In this document: piece after piece, positions 19,593 to 29,565 of the stretch | Position numbering within the stretch: the stretch's first letter is position 1 | Layout: every line of letters starts with the position of its first letter | Source: Gilliamella sp. WF3-4 | GTDB lineage: Bacteria > Pseudomonadota > Gammaproteobacteria > Enterobacterales > Orbaceae | Direction of reading: 5' to 3' | Length of the DNA stretch: 64,000 bases | NCBI RefSeq assembly: GCF_001690275.1 | Contig: NZ_LZGW01000020.1 | Coordinates: 1-64,000, forward strand | The notes under the pieces: generated by a model | What the model was told of the DNA's origin: nothing | What the model saw: only the letters and a program-made list of their open reading frames with translations | The model's database searches: none | Made by a program: the position numbers and the translations under genes

Positions 19593-20528
19593 CTATTCAG
19601 AAATTATTTCAATTTTTTCTATCATATTGGTTACAGCTTGACGATCAGATATACCAACCCCTGCTTGTTCAACTGATAAAGCGGCAACGCTTGATGCAAA
19701 TACTAAAGTATCTTTGATTGATAGGCTAGTCATCAAGCCATACATTATTCCAGCAACCATTGAATCCCCTGCACCAACAGTGCTAACAACTTGGCATTTA
19801 GGTGGCTTTGCTAACCATGCTTCATTTTGAGTTACCCATAAAGCGCCTTTGCTTCCTAGTGAGATAACCACATTTTCAATGCCGTCATTAACTAGCTCCA
19901 TCGCTGCTTCTTTGACATCTTCTAATGTGGGTAATTTACGCCCTACCCACATTTCTAACTCTTTGTCGTTTGGTTTTATTAACCATGGTTTGGCTTTTAA
20001 TCCCGCGACTAATGCATCTCGGCTACTATCGAATACAATTTTGGGGCAAATTGCCTTAACCTGCTCCATCCAATTTGTAAATTTATCAAGTGGGACACCT
20101 GTTGGTAAGCTACCACTGATAGCAACCAAATCAATATCTTTTAGCCATTCAAGAGAGTTGTTGACAAAACTTTGCCAATCTTGTTCAGTAATAGTAAAGC
20201 CTGAAAAGTTTAAATCTGTCACTTCACTATTTTCTTCAGTCAATTTAACATTGATACGTGTACGACCTTCAACAGTTTGAAATTGGTCTACCACACTTAA
20301 TGATTGAAATAATAAATTAAAGCCAACGCGGTTATCTTTACCTAAAAAACCACCAACTGTTAATTTTACATCTAGATCGGATAACACTTTCGCAACATTA
20401 ATGCCTTTACCCGCAGCAAGTAATGCATTTGTTTGCACTAAGTTCACATCGCCAAGTTCAACTTTTGGGCAAAACCCTAAAAGATCATAAGCGGGGTTTA
20501 ATGTTATGGTTGCAACACGACAAATCAT
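19593..20528 (-). CDS. fruK: 1-phosphofructokinase
   Basis: 311 residues (E. coli 312). A PfkB/ribokinase-type fold: N-terminal substrate loop AAGKGINVAKVLSDL and the C-terminal anion-hole/catalytic-base motif TVGAGDSMVAG. It phosphorylates fructose 1-phosphate to fructose 1,6-bisphosphate. Its start codon shares a base with the fruB stop, so translation is coupled. Confidence 0.95.
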   Translation of the reverse strand: MICRVATITLNPAYDLLGFCPKVELGDVNLVQTNALLAAGKGINVAKVLSDLDVKLTVGGFLGKDNRVGFNLLFQSLSVVDQFQTVEGRTRINVKLTEENSEVTDLNFSGFTITEQDWQSFVNNSLEWLKDIDLVAISGSLPTGVPLDKFTNWMEQVKAICPKIVFDSSRDALVAGLKAKPWLIKPNDKELEMWVGRKLPTLEDVKEAAMELVNDGIENVVISLGSKGALWVTQNEAWLAKPPKCQVVSTVGAGDSMVAGIMYGLMTSLSIKDTLVFASSVAALSVEQAGVGISDRQAVTNMIEKIEIISE

Positions 20529-21724
20529 TAATTTATCTCCTCACCCAAACCGCTTTCAATTGCTTTTCCAATGGCATCAAGTGCTTGCTCTGCATCATCT
20601 CCCACAGCGGTAAATCGTAATCGGCTCCCTTTTTTGGCACCAAGTGCAACAATTTTCATTAAGCTGGTTGCACTCACTGGCTCACCTTTACCATCTAAAT
20701 TAGCAACAGTCACTTTACTGCTAAATTCTTTGACTAATTTGACTAGCACAGAAGACGGACGAGTATGTAAACCATTTTCGTTTGGAACAACAAATTCACG
20801 GCTTAACCCTTCGCTTGACGGAGTAGAAACAGGTATCGGATCTTTTTCAGCATCTACAGCTTGAGATGCAGATGATGCTTTAGTTGGGTCAAGTAACTGC
20901 ATTAACTGCTCTGCATTTGCCGTTAACAATTGCTCTAATTGTTGATTAAATGCTAAGGTCGCAATTTGGTTGATTGTCGCTGAAACAGAATCATCAATAG
21001 CTGACATTGTAATAAGCAATTTAACTGGCTGACCATCTTCGTTTAGATCACTGATCGTACGGCTTATTACAATGCCGTTTTTTAGATTACCTTCGGCACT
21101 GTCACTGAGCCAAACGCCATGACCTAAATAGTTTGGTTTATTATCTAAGGCATGAGTAATAAAACGCGTATTTACAGCTTGTTGTTGTTTTAATCGTGAT
21201 GCGTTTAACGCTTGTAAAGTAGCTAAACTATCTACAGGTATATCTAATAATAGTGATGATGAATTAATGGCAAAATGGCTATCTTCTACGCTTGTTTTGC
21301 CTGTTAAAATAGCTATTGCTTCATCCGTTGTTTTAATATTTTTAATTCGCTCTTCAACACCATCTGCACCAAGTACATGAGTTAATTGACGAAGTAGTTC
21401 TAAGTGCTCATCAGAACTTGCAGCAATACCAATTGCAAGATAGGCTTTTTCACCATCATCACCCCATTCAACACCATTTGGAAAACAAAATACTTGCACG
21501 CCTGTTTTTTTTACCAAATGACGAGTTTTTGTTGTACCATGCGGGATCGCAAGGCCAATACCTAGGTACGTTGCGGCTTGTGTTTCGCGCTCAAGCATTC
21601 CATCAACATAACCTTCTTCAACAAATCCTGCATTAGTTAAGGCGGCAGCAACTTTTTTTATCGCTTCAGTTTTATTGGTTGCTTGTTCATTTAAATGGAT
21701 GTTTTCTTTAACTAAATGAAACAT
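20528..21724 (-). CDS. fruB: PTS fructose IIA/HPr fusion (FPr)
   Basis: 398 residues (E. coli 376). The N-terminal IIA domain has its active histidine at 62 (AIPHGT). A central linker domain follows, and a C-terminal HPr-like domain has its histidine at 320 (NGLHTRPSS). The protein passes phosphate from enzyme I to FruA, independently of general HPr. The linker (about 240-305) is longer than in E. coli and rich in A, S and D. First gene of the operon; Cra and CRP-like sites lie just upstream. Confidence 0.95.
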   Translation of the reverse strand: MFHLVKENIHLNEQATNKTEAIKKVAAALTNAGFVEEGYVDGMLERETQAATYLGIGLAIPHGTTKTRHLVKKTGVQVFCFPNGVEWGDDGEKAYLAIGIAASSDEHLELLRQLTHVLGADGVEERIKNIKTTDEAIAILTGKTSVEDSHFAINSSSLLLDIPVDSLATLQALNASRLKQQQAVNTRFITHALDNKPNYLGHGVWLSDSAEGNLKNGIVISRTISDLNEDGQPVKLLITMSAIDDSVSATINQIATLAFNQQLEQLLTANAEQLMQLLDPTKASSASQAVDAEKDPIPVSTPSSEGLSREFVVPNENGLHTRPSSVLVKLVKEFSSKVTVANLDGKGEPVSATSLMKIVALGAKKGSRLRFTAVGDDAEQALDAIGKAIESGLGEEIN

Positions 21725-21803
21725 ATAATAAATCCCTCTGGGTTAAAATGTTGGGTCAACTAAAATGACTCAGCAAATATGAATCCTATAATTAATAATT
21801 TTA

Positions 21804-21818
21804 TTGAATCGTTTCAGC
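21804..21818. promoter_or_regulatory. Cra (FruR) operator upstream of fruB
   Basis: On the minus strand the sequence reads gctgaaacgattcaa, matching the Cra consensus GCTGAAnCGnTTCA. It lies 80 bases upstream of the fruB start and next to the cra gene. Cra represses fru genes until fructose 1-phosphate accumulates. Confidence 0.85.
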
Positions 21819-21875
21819 AATAATGAATAGAAAAGAGCAAATTATCAAATAAATTATTTCTATTAATAAATAATA

Positions 21876-21891
21876 TGTGATCTAGATCTTA
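21876..21891. promoter_or_regulatory. CRP-like site upstream of fruB
   Basis: TGTGA-tctaga-TCTTA: a perfect left half-site, a six-base centre that is itself palindromic, and a right half-site matching TCACA at two of five positions in the intact order. It lies in the same leader as the Cra operator. Confidence 0.4.
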
Positions 21892-21937
21892 TTTTTGGCT
21901 AAAAATTCAAAGCTTATTATATAATAAATAGTTATTT

Positions 21938-22960
21938 TTATTTATCGTTAATGCAAATTCTACTTAAACTTCCTCGATAAATTAAACGCCGAGGAATAAC
22001 AGTTGTTCCCGATTCGTAGCTTTTTTTATGTAAGCTATCTAGTAATAATTTTATCGTCACTTCCGACACTTCTTTATGGTCTTGTGAAAGAGAAATAACT
22101 TTACATGGTAAAAAATCAAGCAATTCATTATCACCAAAAGTTGCAATAGTTAGGTTATCAGGTAAGTGGCCGAATTTTTTTAAAATTGAATCTATAGCAC
22201 CTTGTAATAATGAAAAAGAAGTTGTGAAAATACCATCTGGAATATCATGGGTTTCAAGCCAATAGCTAAAAGCCACTTCAGCGTCATGGCGACTATAATT
22301 ATGCGCACACAAAAAATCAACCTGATTAAAACGATCTGAAGCAACCTCTTTAAAACCTTCCATACGAAGTTGACTCACCGATAAATTAGGTAAGGCGCCG
22401 ATATAAGCAACAGCTCCTGTAACAAATCGACTAAATGTACAAGCTAACGTTTTAGCATCTTGTTTATCGGCACCTACAATATTTCTAAATGTAGCAGTTG
22501 ATAATATTCTATCTAATGCAAATAGGGGGATTACAGAGTTTTGCCAATCATCATAAAAGGCATAATCTTGTTCAGAAACAAAAGAGGAAGAAACAACCAA
22601 AGCATCAACTCGGCGTTGTTGAAGGTGCTTAACGCATTCTTTTTCGATTTGTGGATTATCTTCAGAACATGACAATAATAATTGATATCCTTCCTTTCTT
22701 ACCAATTGCTCTAAATAATTGGCGATGCGGGTATAACTGTTGTTTTCTAAGTCAGGAATAATAATACCAATAGTTCGTGTTTTACCTGCTCTAAGGCCTG
22801 CTGCAACAACATTAGGTTGGTAATTATACTCTTTTACCACCGACATAACTTTTTCAATTGTTTTGTCACTAACCCGATATGTTTTGGCTTTACCATTCAC
22901 CACATAACTAGCTGTAGTTCGTGAAACACCAGCTAAAAACGCTATTTCTTCTAATTTCAT
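21938..22960 (-). CDS. cra: Catabolite repressor/activator Cra (FruR)
   Basis: 340 residues (E. coli Cra 334). An N-terminal LacI-type HTH with hinge (MKLEEIAFLAGVSRTTASYV, NGKAKTYRVSDKTIEKV), then a periplasmic-binding-protein-like effector domain containing GIIIPDLENNSYTRIA and ending in PRRLIYRGSL. In the family, fructose 1-phosphate releases it from DNA. It lies directly upstream of fruBKA on the same strand, with a Cra operator between them, so it may act on its own read-through as well. Confidence 0.92.
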   Translation of the reverse strand: MKLEEIAFLAGVSRTTASYVVNGKAKTYRVSDKTIEKVMSVVKEYNYQPNVVAAGLRAGKTRTIGIIIPDLENNSYTRIANYLEQLVRKEGYQLLLSCSEDNPQIEKECVKHLQQRRVDALVVSSSFVSEQDYAFYDDWQNSVIPLFALDRILSTATFRNIVGADKQDAKTLACTFSRFVTGAVAYIGALPNLSVSQLRMEGFKEVASDRFNQVDFLCAHNYSRHDAEVAFSYWLETHDIPDGIFTTSFSLLQGAIDSILKKFGHLPDNLTIATFGDNELLDFLPCKVISLSQDHKEVSEVTIKLLLDSLHKKSYESGTTVIPRRLIYRGSLSRICINDK

Positions 22961-23135
22961 AACTTTATCTCAGCATAAGTATAGTAGCCAATAAAATATG
23001 GGTCACAATAAACTGTTACCCCCTAATGAGTGCTATAGTTTGCTTGAAAATTATTAAATTAAACACTGTTTTCTTACCCAAAAAAGAAAAATTTAACCAA
23101 TATCTATATTCTGCTTATAGCTATTAGCTTAATAA

Positions 23136-23891
23136 TTAGTAATAAACAGCAATATTCTGGTTTTTGATATTTTCTATGTTAACGGGAGTATCAAATATAT
23201 CTTCTAAAATTTTTGAACTCATGATCTGTTTGGGAGCTCCTTGATAAATTAATTTGCCGTTTTTCATCGCTAAAATATAGTCTGAATACACCGACGCAAA
23301 GTTAATATCGTGAATAACAATCACAATAGTTTTACCTAGCTCATCTGCTGCTCGGCGTAATTGCTTCATCATGGCTACCGCATGTTTCATATCAAGATTA
23401 TTAAGAGGTTCATCAAGTAATACATATTCAGTATCTTGGCACAGCACCATGGCAACATAAGCTCGTTGCCGTTGCCCACCAGATAATTCATCTAAAAAGC
23501 GATCTTTATATTCAGTAAGATTTAAAAAATCAAGTGCCCGATGTATATGATTATAATCATCGGCATTTAATCGCCCTTTGTTATAGGGATAACGCCCAAA
23601 TCCAACTAATTCAAAAACAGTTAATCTACTGGTGAAGCGGTTTTCTTGCCTTAATACTGATAAATAGGTAGCTAGTTTATCGCTGGGTGTGTTAACAACA
23701 TCCATATTTTGAATTTTAACTTGCCCTTCATCGGCTAATAAAAGTCGACTTATAATTGATAGTAACGTTGACTTACCTGCCCCATTTGGACCAATGATAG
23801 CAGTAATGCCACCTTGTGTAATTGTCGCATTAACATTTTGCAATACAGGTATTGTTTGATAATTTTTACAAACATTCTCAATTTTTATCAC
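23136..23891 (-). CDS. Iron-siderophore ABC transporter ATP-binding protein
   Basis: 251 residues. Walker A GPNGAGKST (about 34-42), Q-loop RQENRFTSRLTVFELVGFGRYPY, signature LSGGQRQRAYVAM, Walker B YVLLDEPLNNLDM, and the switch histidine in IVIHDINFA. The pattern is that of FepC/CeuD/YclP-type siderophore importers. Its start overlaps the stop of the upstream permease by four bases. Last gene of the four-gene unit. Confidence 0.93.
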   Translation of the reverse strand: MIKIENVCKNYQTIPVLQNVNATITQGGITAIIGPNGAGKSTLLSIISRLLLADEGQVKIQNMDVVNTPSDKLATYLSVLRQENRFTSRLTVFELVGFGRYPYNKGRLNADDYNHIHRALDFLNLTEYKDRFLDELSGGQRQRAYVAMVLCQDTEYVLLDEPLNNLDMKHAVAMMKQLRRAADELGKTIVIVIHDINFASVYSDYILAMKNGKLIYQGAPKQIMSSKILEDIFDTPVNIENIKNQNIAVYY

Positions 23892-24859
23892 TTTTGAACC
23901 TTTTTCAATAATAAGAAGATAAACAAAGAACCACCAATAAATTCAATGACAATAGATAATGCTCCAACCATATTTAACACTCGCTCTAAAAACATTTGTC
24001 CACCAACTAGAAAAACAACGCCTAATAAAAAAGCGGTAGGAAGTAAAAAACGATGCTGGCTAGAGCCACTAACGCTATAAGCTAAATTAGCAATTAAAAG
24101 ACCTAAGAAAGTAAATGGACCCACTAAAGCCGTTGATATCGATACCAAAATCGAGACAAGCAATAAAACAACCGTGATACTTTTATGGTAATTAATCCCA
24201 AGATTTATTGCATTATCGCGTCCCAGCGCAAGCACATCAAATTTAAATCGCATTCGCCATAAAACGACACCAATAATTGTGGCAACCACTAATGAAAAGA
24301 TGACCAACACTGGCTCTGCACGTGTAAATGTCGCAAAAATACGACTTTGTAACACAGCAAATTCAGTTGGTGTCATTAGTCGCTGTAATAGATTAGAAAA
24401 ACTACGGAATAATGTGCCTAAAATGATACCAATTAATAATACTAAATGTAAATTTTGCTTGAGTTTAGTAAACAAACCTCGATACAAAAATAGAGAAAAT
24501 AAGATTAATAAAAGTGATTCAAATACAAATTTTCCAATAATACCAATATAGGGAATAGCTTGTGAATCAATAAAAAAGATGACAATGGTTTGAATTAATA
24601 CAAAAAGCGATTCAAATCCCATAATAGATGGGGTTAATATTCGATTGTTGGTGACGGTTTGAAAAAGTAATGTTGATGTTGCTGCCGAAAAAGCAACTAC
24701 TATCATAGTGAGCACAATCCATGAACGATGCTTCAAAATATAGTTAATATTACCTTTAAGACCAAAGGTCATAAAACAAGTTACGCAAATTAGTGCAATA
24801 ATAAACAACAGAAAAACTCTTTTTTGGCACAACTTATGACGTTTTTGGCTAACTAACAT
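23888..24859 (-). CDS. Iron-siderophore ABC transporter permease 2
   Basis: 323 residues, FecCD/BtuC fold with about nine membrane helices. Conserved stretches include LALGRDNAINLGINYHKSI and ALVGPFTFLGLLIANLA, which contacts the ATPase and neighbouring helices. It is most like the CeuC/YclO partner of paired siderophore permeases. It overlaps the upstream permease gene by 11 bases, consistent with coupled translation of a heterodimeric channel. Confidence 0.92.
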   Translation of the reverse strand: MLVSQKRHKLCQKRVFLLFIIALICVTCFMTFGLKGNINYILKHRSWIVLTMIVVAFSAATSTLLFQTVTNNRILTPSIMGFESLFVLIQTIVIFFIDSQAIPYIGIIGKFVFESLLLILFSLFLYRGLFTKLKQNLHLVLLIGIILGTLFRSFSNLLQRLMTPTEFAVLQSRIFATFTRAEPVLVIFSLVVATIIGVVLWRMRFKFDVLALGRDNAINLGINYHKSITVVLLLVSILVSISTALVGPFTFLGLLIANLAYSVSGSSQHRFLLPTAFLLGVVFLVGGQMFLERVLNMVGALSIVIEFIGGSLFIFLLLKKVQK

Positions 24860-25808
24860 GGCGTTTTCGACTCAATAATATTAAAAAAATAATAGCGCCA
24901 ATTACGCCAAGAATCACACTAACAGGGATCTCAAATGGATAGCGAATAACACGCCCAATAATATCACACACTAAAACTAAACCACTACCAAACAAGCAGA
25001 TCCACGGAATAGTTTTACGAACATTGTCACCCAATAATAAACTAACAATATTTGGCACAATCAATCCTAAAAATGGTAAAACACCCACTACGACAACGAC
25101 AATACCACCAATTAATGCAATAACAATAAGCCCAATTAACATAACACGACGATAATTAAGCCCTACATTGATCGAAAAATCACGCCCCAATCCTGCTACC
25201 GTAAATTGATCTGCGCTCCAACATGCGAGTAACGTCAATCCACCAACTAGCCACAATAGTTCATAACGACCTTGCAAAATTCCTGAAAAATCACCCGATT
25301 CCCAACCACCAAGTGATTGTAATAAATCAAAATACATGGCAAAAAACGTAGTAATTGCACTAATAACCGCCCCTAACATGATACCAATCAGGGGAACCAT
25401 TAAAGCTGATTTAAAAATTATTTTTCGAGAAATTGCCATGAAAATCATTGTACCAATCATAGCAAACAAACTAGCAACGACCATTTTAGCCATAACACTT
25501 GCGCCAGGCGCTAAAACCATCATAACTAATAAACCAAGGCTAGCTGATTGCGTTGTACCAACCAACGACGGTTCAACAAATCGATTTTGTGTTAACAGTT
25601 GCATAATTAAACCTGCAACACTCATCGCGCTTCCCGCTAATAATAAAGCGACAGTTCTTGGCACACGGCTGACAAAAAAAATCTCGCGCATATGGCTATC
25701 AGACCACAGCTCAAACAGTGTCACATGCCCTGCGCCAATAAATAAGCTTATTGCAGTCATTATGAATAAAATGAAAATGCCTGCAATAAAATAAAACGAT
25801 TTAATCAT
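24849..25808 (-). CDS. Iron-siderophore ABC transporter permease 1
   Basis: 319 residues, FecCD fold. The N-terminal conserved segment is SRVPRTVALLLAGSAMSVAG-LIMQ, with AGLGRDFSINVGLNYRRVM and GVLPFLGLIVPNIVSLL further on. CeuB/YclN-like. It lies 8 bases after the binding-protein gene and pairs with the next permease. Confidence 0.93.
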   Translation of the reverse strand: MIKSFYFIAGIFILFIMTAISLFIGAGHVTLFELWSDSHMREIFFVSRVPRTVALLLAGSAMSVAGLIMQLLTQNRFVEPSLVGTTQSASLGLLVMMVLAPGASVMAKMVVASLFAMIGTMIFMAISRKIIFKSALMVPLIGIMLGAVISAITTFFAMYFDLLQSLGGWESGDFSGILQGRYELLWLVGGLTLLACWSADQFTVAGLGRDFSINVGLNYRRVMLIGLIVIALIGGIVVVVVGVLPFLGLIVPNIVSLLLGDNVRKTIPWICLFGSGLVLVCDIIGRVIRYPFEIPVSVILGVIGAIIFLILLSRKRHVS

Positions 25809-25816
25809 ATCTCACA

Positions 25817-26770
25817 TCAATTCGTTGATGTTTTTTGTAAAGCTTCGCTAATTTGATCCATTAAACGACTATAAGTCTGAATACCGCCTGCAATATACAT
25901 TGAAGTTGAATCTAAATAGATAATTTGTTTATTTTGCCATGCAGCTGTTTTTTGAATTAAGTCGTTGTTTAGTACTTGCTGTGCTGATTGTGCTTCTTTA
26001 TTACCGATTGCATTATCTCTATCTAACACAAACAACCATTGTGGGTTAACACTTAGGATAAATTCTGAGGTCACGGCATTACCATGATAACCAGCTTCTT
26101 GGAACGTAGTTGCTGGTTGAAAACCAAGTATATCGAACACAAAACCAAAACGAGATTTTGGACCATAAGCCGACATTTTACCACCATTAACCATAATCAC
26201 CAATGCGCTGCCTGCCGCGCTTGTCTTTGGTTTTAGCTGTTCAATTTTTTGATTAAAATCATTAATAAGTTTTTTAGCTTCGTTTTGTTTATTAAAAATA
26301 GTGCCTAATTGCTCTGTTCTTTGGGTTAAACTACCTAAAAAGTCTTTCGGATCAATATCTAAAGAAAGTGTTGGAGCAATATCATTCAATTTTTTATAAG
26401 CATCAGTTGCACGACCACCAGCAATAATAACATCAGGTTGAATTGAGCTTAATACCTCATAATTTGGTTCAAATAAGGTTCCAACATTAGTATAGGCTTT
26501 ATCGCTATATTTAGATAAGAAATCTGGTAAATGTACATCAGATTGAGGAACAGCCGAGACAGGAATATTCAAAGCATCAATAATATCAAGTGTTGCAATA
26601 TTAAAAACAACAACTTTTTTCGGATTTTCAGGAATATCTGTTTTACCTTGCACATGTTCAACAGTAATCGTATTTGCTGGTGTTTGCGGTTCTTTTTTAT
26701 TGTCACACCCAACTAAAACAAGTAATGCGGTAAGTAAAACTAAAAATTTCACTTTAATATATGAATACAT
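25817..26770 (-). CDS. Siderophore-binding lipoprotein (CeuE/YclQ-like)
   Basis: 317 residues. A lipoprotein signal with lipobox cysteine 22 (LLVLVGC), then a class III binding-protein fold: ITVEHVQGKTDIPENPKKVV and QPDVIIAGGRA typical of the N-lobe, and MSAYGPKSRFGFVFDILGF in the C-lobe. The AGGIQTYSRLMDQI segment near the end resembles the CeuE region that holds an iron-coordinating tyrosine. It should deliver a ferric catecholate-type siderophore to the two permeases; the ligand is an inference from family. First gene of the unit, behind a Fur-like box. No TonB-dependent receptor is nearby. Confidence 0.92.
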   Translation of the reverse strand: MYSYIKVKFLVLLTALLVLVGCDNKKEPQTPANTITVEHVQGKTDIPENPKKVVVFNIATLDIIDALNIPVSAVPQSDVHLPDFLSKYSDKAYTNVGTLFEPNYEVLSSIQPDVIIAGGRATDAYKKLNDIAPTLSLDIDPKDFLGSLTQRTEQLGTIFNKQNEAKKLINDFNQKIEQLKPKTSAAGSALVIMVNGGKMSAYGPKSRFGFVFDILGFQPATTFQEAGYHGNAVTSEFILSVNPQWLFVLDRDNAIGNKEAQSAQQVLNNDLIQKTAAWQNKQIIYLDSTSMYIAGGIQTYSRLMDQISEALQKTSTN

Positions 26771-26812
26771 TATAACTCCTAATTATCAGCCTAAATAAAA
26801 AACTATAAAACG

Positions 26813-26831
26813 ATGATTATAATAATTATCA
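26813..26831. promoter_or_regulatory. Fur box
   Basis: atgattataataattatca, a good match to the 19-base Fur consensus (GATAATGATAATCATTATC type, direct gataat-like hexamers), about 45 bases upstream of the siderophore-binding protein start. Confidence 0.75.
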
Positions 26832-26987
26832 TTTACATCATGATTGTAACCAAAAAATAGGCAGGGTTCAATGAACTTTATATATTTAACAAAGCAATAT
26901 ATTATTAGAGGCAGATGAAATAAATACGAAAGGGTAAATAGACTAAACAGCTATCGATTTATTCGATAGCATAATTCATGTTAATAG

Positions 26988-28442
26988 TTAGAAAACTTTA
27001 TTGGGATCACGCGATAAATCTTTAAGTTTTCGAGTTAATGTATTTCGCCCCCAGCCTAAGAGATAAGCGGCATCTTGTTTATGACCACGGGTAAAATTGA
27101 GTGCACTTTTTAATAAGATGTATTCAACATCATTTATTGCCTCCGTCAAAATGCCATTTTTACCCTCTATCAAAGCTTGCTTTGCCCATTGTGCTAATAA
27201 TACTTTCCAATCTGCTTCTTGCTGAGAAGAGTCATTTTCGGACAAAGCCATTGTTTCATTTGTAATGATAGTTTTGGTAGCAGATAACGGCAATAACTCT
27301 GGTGGTAAATCTTGAACTAAAACCTCTTGATTTGAAGACATTACCGTCACCCAACGACAAGCATTTTCAAGCTGACGCACATTGCCTGGCCAATTAAACC
27401 TACATAAAACACCTAATGCCTCAGGGCTAAATACTTTACTTTCTACACCTAATTCTTTAGCTGTTGTATGTAAAAAATGATCAGCAAGCTTTGGAATATC
27501 TTGCGCTCTATCACGCAATGGCGGGAGCAAAATGCGAATCACATTTAAACGGTGGAATAAGTCATCTCTAAATTTACCTTCTCTTACTCTTGCTTCTAAA
27601 TTTTGATGGGTTGCAGCAATAATTCGAACGTCCACTTTTACAGGTGAATAACCACCAATACGATAAAACTGCCCATCTGCAAGCACCCTTAATAGTCTAG
27701 TTTGAACATCAAGTGGCATATCGCCAATTTCATCTAAAAATAAAGTACCGCCATTAGCTTGCTCAAAACGCCCATGTCTAATTTGAGTTGCCCCTGTAAA
27801 TGCCCCTTTTTCATGGCCAAAAAGCTCAGCTTCAATCAAATCTTTAGGGATTGCTGCCATATTTAACGCAATAAAAGGTGATTGAGAACGGGGACTATGA
27901 GTATGTAATGCCTTAGCAACCAACTCTTTACCTGTTCCTGATTCACCATTAATTAACACACTAATAGATGATTTAGATAATCGCCCAATAATGCGAAACA
28001 CTTCTTGCATGGAAGGGGCTTCACCAATAATACCTGCTGATGCTTTCGCAGGCGTATTATTACTGTTTTTGTTGCTCTGAGTTTGTAAAATAGCCCGCTC
28101 AACAAGTTGAATCGCTTCGTCCACATCAAAAGGTTTTGGGATATAATCATAAGCACCTTTTTGATAAGCATTAACTGCAGCATCAAGATCAGAATGTGCT
28201 GTCATAATAATAACAGGTAAATTTGGCATTTGCTCTTTTACATGATGGAGCAATGTTAAACCATCAAGCCCCGGCATTTTAATGTCGGAGATTAATACAG
28301 CAGGTTTTTGCTCATGTGTATCTAATGCCTCAATAACTTCTTGGCCACTGGCAAAGCTAACACAGTTAAAATGTGCATTCGTTAATGCTTTTTCTAATAC
28401 CCAGCGAATAGAACTATCATCGTCGACAATCCAAACATTCAT
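26988..28442 (-). CDS. glnG: Nitrogen regulation response regulator NtrC
   Basis: 484 residues (E. coli 469). Receiver domain with phospho-acceptor Asp53 (VLISDIKMPGLDG); AAA+ domain with Walker A GESGTGKE, sigma-54 contact loop GAFTGA and FLDEIGDMP; C-terminal Fis-type HTH (AYLLGWGRNTLTRKLKDL). Activates sigma-54 promoters of nitrogen genes when phosphorylated by NtrB. It follows ntrB by 11 bases. A stretch before the HTH is longer than in E. coli. Confidence 0.95.
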   Translation of the reverse strand: MNVWIVDDDSSIRWVLEKALTNAHFNCVSFASGQEVIEALDTHEQKPAVLISDIKMPGLDGLTLLHHVKEQMPNLPVIIMTAHSDLDAAVNAYQKGAYDYIPKPFDVDEAIQLVERAILQTQSNKNSNNTPAKASAGIIGEAPSMQEVFRIIGRLSKSSISVLINGESGTGKELVAKALHTHSPRSQSPFIALNMAAIPKDLIEAELFGHEKGAFTGATQIRHGRFEQANGGTLFLDEIGDMPLDVQTRLLRVLADGQFYRIGGYSPVKVDVRIIAATHQNLEARVREGKFRDDLFHRLNVIRILLPPLRDRAQDIPKLADHFLHTTAKELGVESKVFSPEALGVLCRFNWPGNVRQLENACRWVTVMSSNQEVLVQDLPPELLPLSATKTIITNETMALSENDSSQQEADWKVLLAQWAKQALIEGKNGILTEAINDVEYILLKSALNFTRGHKQDAAYLLGWGRNTLTRKLKDLSRDPNKVF

Positions 28443-28453
28443 TTTAATTTACC

Positions 28454-29533
28454 TCACTGCCTAATTGGCAAATAGATAGAAAATTCTGTATGCCCCGGCC
28501 AACTATTAAATTCAATTTTACCATGATGTTGATCAACAATATTATGCGCAATAGAAAGACCAATGCCTGTCCCACCTTCATAGCCACTCACCATAGGATA
28601 AAATAAGGTATCTTGGATATGAATAGGAACTCCTGGTCCGTTATCTTCAATATCAATACGAGCACAAAGCCGATAGCGCTGACCATGTAAGGTAACCTGA
28701 AAAGCTGTTCGTGTCCTAATGATAATTTTGCCAACTTTAGAACCAATAGCTTGTAAAGCATTACGAACAATATTCAAAATCACCTGCTCGATCTGTTCCG
28801 AATCATGAATTAAATCGGGTAAGCTTGGATCATAATCACGCAGAATTTCAATATTGATCGGTTTTTCCAAACAGAGTAAAGCATAAATACGTTCTATTGC
28901 TTGATGGATATTTTGTTCTTTTTGTTGCAATCGTTGTTGTGGGCCTAATAATCTGTCTACAAGCTTTTTTAATCTATCAGCTTGTTCAATAATAACTTTT
29001 GTATAATCTTGCAATTCATTTTTGGGTAGCTCTCGTGATAATAATTGAGCTGCACCTCGAAGTCCACCTAGTGGGTTTTTGATTTCATGAGCAAGGCCTC
29101 GAACTAATTCACGAGCAGCACTCTGCTGGGCTTGTTGCAACTGTTCTTGGCTAAGGCGTTTGTGGTTATTTAAAGGAGCCATTTCAATTAAAATTCGAGC
29201 ACCACCCAATAGTTGAGCTGTCAATGATAAAATATGTAATTCATTATTAATCACTAAATTGACTTCGTTGTCTGTAAAACCTTGATTTTGAGCTAATGCA
29301 CTTAGCATTAAATCAATATCTAAAGAGAAATAACCAATTAAATCGGTCAGGTGGCTTCCTAATATTTTTTTAGAACTTTGAGCTAATAATTGCTGTGCAG
29401 CCGTATTGGCATAGAGAATATTAAGTTTTGTATCGAGTAATAAAATACTTGTAATCATCGAATCAAGAACAAGATTAGCGTCAGGTTCACTATCAAATAT
29501 CATCGTTGGATTCCCGTCCTGATTAGAAGCCAC
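28454..29533 (-). CDS. glnL: Nitrogen regulation sensor kinase NtrB
   Basis: 359 residues (E. coli 349). PAS domain at the N-terminus, H box [16 protein letters not shown] with His149, then the N box [15 protein letters not shown] and the G boxes DNGPGVP and [14 protein letters not shown]. Cytoplasmic: no membrane span. It phosphorylates NtrC under nitrogen limitation and dephosphorylates it with PII. It lies 32 bases after glnA. Confidence 0.94.
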   Translation of the reverse strand: MASNQDGNPTMIFDSEPDANLVLDSMITSILLLDTKLNILYANTAAQQLLAQSSKKILGSHLTDLIGYFSLDIDLMLSALAQNQGFTDNEVNLVINNELHILSLTAQLLGGARILIEMAPLNNHKRLSQEQLQQAQQSAARELVRGLAHEIKNPLGGLRGAAQLLSRELPKNELQDYTKVIIEQADRLKKLVDRLLGPQQRLQQKEQNIHQAIERIYALLCLEKPINIEILRDYDPSLPDLIHDSEQIEQVILNIVRNALQAIGSKVGKIIIRTRTAFQVTLHGQRYRLCARIDIEDNGPGVPIHIQDTLFYPMVSGYEGGTGIGLSIAHNIVDQHHGKIEFNSWPGHTEFSIYLPIRQ

Positions 29534-29565
29534 CGCAAGTACGGTGGCTTAACGTTTAAAATACC

